DNA of 64,000 nucleotides, taken from the NCBI RefSeq assembly GCF_013387475.1, contig NZ_VWNB01000004.1:143786-207785 (forward strand), read 5' to 3'. This document shows, one piece after another, positions 62,564 through 64,000 of this stretch. The notes under the pieces were generated by a model. That model was not told where the DNA came from, made no database searches, and saw nothing but the letters and a program-made list of their open reading frames with translations. The translations under genes were made by a program, and so were the position numbers. Source of the stretch: Mariprofundus sp. KV (GTDB lineage: Bacteria > Pseudomonadota > Zetaproteobacteria > Mariprofundales > Mariprofundaceae). Within the stretch, counting starts at the first letter, position 1. Each line of letters begins with the position of its first letter.

Positions 62564-63763
62564 CTATGGACTAGATTGATCAGTCTCTTCTCCGTCCGAA
62601 GAGACCACTCTATTTCTCCCCTTTTCTTTGGCGGAATATAGGGATTTATCAGCACGATTAAGAACAGCTACCCAGTTATCATCATTATTATGATCGTAGT
62701 GTGAAGCTCCAAAACTTGCCGAAAATGATAAGTTTGAACCATCTTGAGAGCGGACTCTCACAGATTGAGTTTTCTCTCTAATATTTTCAGCAACGACTAC
62801 GGCAGCCTTCGAATCCGTTTCGGGTAGCAGGATGACAAATTCTTCCCCGCCATAACGGGCTACCGTATCATGTTTGCGAACGTTATCTCGGAGGATGCCT
62901 GAGAACGCCTTCAATACTTCATCTCCAGCTTGATGTCCGTACTGGTCGTTGACCTTCTTAAAAAGATCCAGGTCGCAGATGATGATAGAAAAAGGACTCT
63001 TGGTCCGATCTGCACGACTAAATTCAATATCGCAATCTTCTTCAAAAGTTCTTCTATTGTAGAGTTGTGTTAGAGGATCCGTCCTCGACATTATCGATAG
63101 CTTTCTTTGCAGCTTGTCTGTGCCTATCCATATTGTCATAAAAGAAGTCATGATCACGAGAATTTCGGATGCGATTACAGCCATGGAATGGATGGAGCCT
63201 GCGTTCATGAAATCTAGAAGTTGATCCTCACGAATAGTCGATATAAGTCGGAAACTATGAAAGAGCCCCATTACTAGGTACATGGTAAAGAGAAGGTTTA
63301 TTTGCACATTGAAATGTTTCTTCTTGTGTTTCCATAGGCCGAAGGCAGGGATAAAACAGATTATGGAATAAGTAAGCGAGAACAAAATCATGCGTGCATT
63401 TATATCGGGCACCTGAAATTTATAATAGTAGAGCGACCCTGCAAGAAACGTTATTAACAGAAAAATTAGGCGATAATCTAGTTTTGGGACAATACCAATA
63501 AAACGAAAGAGCCCTCTATAGACCAAAACAACACCTAAAATAATAATAGGGTTGCCAATGACTATGCTAGTAAAATCATTTAAGACGTGACGCATTCCAA
63601 GTAGAAAGTGCCCGACACCGATGAAGATATAGCCTGTGCCCATCAATCTGATTCCTACGAAAGATTTATGATCTCTTCCATAGAGGAGCATCCCTGCTCC
63701 AAAAACAATACTATAGAAAATCAACGTAAGGCTGAGCGTTCTTATATCAAGCTCTATGCTCAA
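62564..63763 (-). CDS. Membrane-bound diguanylate cyclase
   Basis: The 399-residue protein has about seven N-terminal membrane helices (residues 8-215, MASE-like but unassigned) and a C-terminal GGDEF domain (from about 230: MSRTDPLTQLYNRRTFEED). The active loop reads RYGGEEF, a catalytically competent form; RKHDT before it does not clearly match the RxxD inhibitory site. It starts with TTG at 63763, five bases after AGGGGGG. The gene is more AT-rich than its neighbours. The last 237 bases of the window show no gene. Confidence 0.88.
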   Translation of the reverse strand: MSIELDIRTLSLTLIFYSIVFGAGMLLYGRDHKSFVGIRLMGTGYIFIGVGHFLLGMRHVLNDFTSIVIGNPIIILGVVLVYRGLFRFIGIVPKLDYRLIFLLITFLAGSLYYYKFQVPDINARMILFSLTYSIICFIPAFGLWKHKKKHFNVQINLLFTMYLVMGLFHSFRLISTIREDQLLDFMNAGSIHSMAVIASEILVIMTSFMTIWIGTDKLQRKLSIMSRTDPLTQLYNRRTFEEDCDIEFSRADRTKSPFSIIICDLDLFKKVNDQYGHQAGDEVLKAFSGILRDNVRKHDTVARYGGEEFVILLPETDSKAAVVVAENIREKTQSVRVRSQDGSNLSFSASFGASHYDHNNDDNWVAVLNRADKSLYSAKEKGRNRVVSSDGEETDQSSP

Positions 63764-64000
63764 GTTGCCCCCCTACATGAGTTTATCATCCATACTGGAT
63801 AACCAAGATGAATTAAGAATAGCACCATAAAAAAATGTCGCGATAAATTTAAACAGTCTGAGTGTCTGGGTTTGGCCCAGAGTGTGTGAAAACGCAGGTC
63901 TGGGGTTAAGGTTTATCTCAACCGAGCAAGAAGCCCAAGATAGAGTCGTTTTTTTGTGTTCACTGATTCATATCGATCTAAAGAAGAATATGGGCTTTCC

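Overview
The window is a gene-dense bacterial chromosome segment. Conserved blocks are proteobacterial: rsxABCDGE, def-fmt, gltA, infC-rpmI-rplT-pheS-pheT, hslVU, hrpA, pepN. Together with a small periplasmic c-type cytochrome, a Hox hydrogenase and many PilZ/GGDEF genes, this suggests an environmental marine or aquatic proteobacterium. My best guess is a Zetaproteobacterium (Mariprofundus/Ghiorsea-like), but that is an inference from gene content and protein style; no 16S gene is present. Operons are tight, with 4-8 base stop/start overlaps and many TTG or GTG starts.

Layout. 1-349: partial secreted EF-hand protein. 568-7756: the Rsx/Rnf electron-transport operon runs into a 61-residue membrane protein, a MIF-like tautomerase and def, then fmt after a hairpin repeat. 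7787-14807: P-type ATPase, citrate synthase, two small acidic proteins, an HdfR-like LysR regulator with a perfect operator palindrome, cytochrome c and a YebC-family regulator. 15052-18087: an ion channel with a zinc ribbon, and a sensor-GAF-GGDEF gene that looks split by a frameshift. 18106-23276: hoxFUYH plus the protease gene hoxW (NAD-linked NiFe hydrogenase). 23405-35582: hrpA, yqiA, three PilZ genes around pepN, a GreA-like protein, two paralogous SH3b lipoproteins and a small secreted protein.

35844-46457 is the accessory region: a type I restriction-modification operon in the order hsdM, 52-residue zinc-ribbon protein, hsdS, KAP-family P-loop NTPase, 150-residue zinc-ribbon protein, hsdR, ISL3-type transposase, unknown 248-residue protein. 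The genes overlap or nearly abut, so they look like one transcription unit. It is read from one promoter (46355-46382) bracketed by repeated operator-like sequences. This is the best candidate for an undescribed composite defence system.

46570-56763 holds tRNA-Val, thrS, infC (with an AUU start), rpmI, rplT, pheST, rnhB, hslVU and a four-gene tRNA cluster (Pro, Arg, His, Lys). 56876-64000 holds two related PilZ proteins, a glyoxalase II, a CDF metal exporter, a peroxiredoxin, a SEC-C protein, two tRNA-Ser genes, a DUF2155-like lipoprotein whose 3' end runs into tRNA-Arg, and a membrane diguanylate cyclase.

Five copies of a hairpin repeat family (arms like CCACAAAGGCACGAAGG) sit between genes, several of them directly before start codons. 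Two diguanylate-cyclase loci and five PilZ-like genes imply substantial c-di-GMP signalling.
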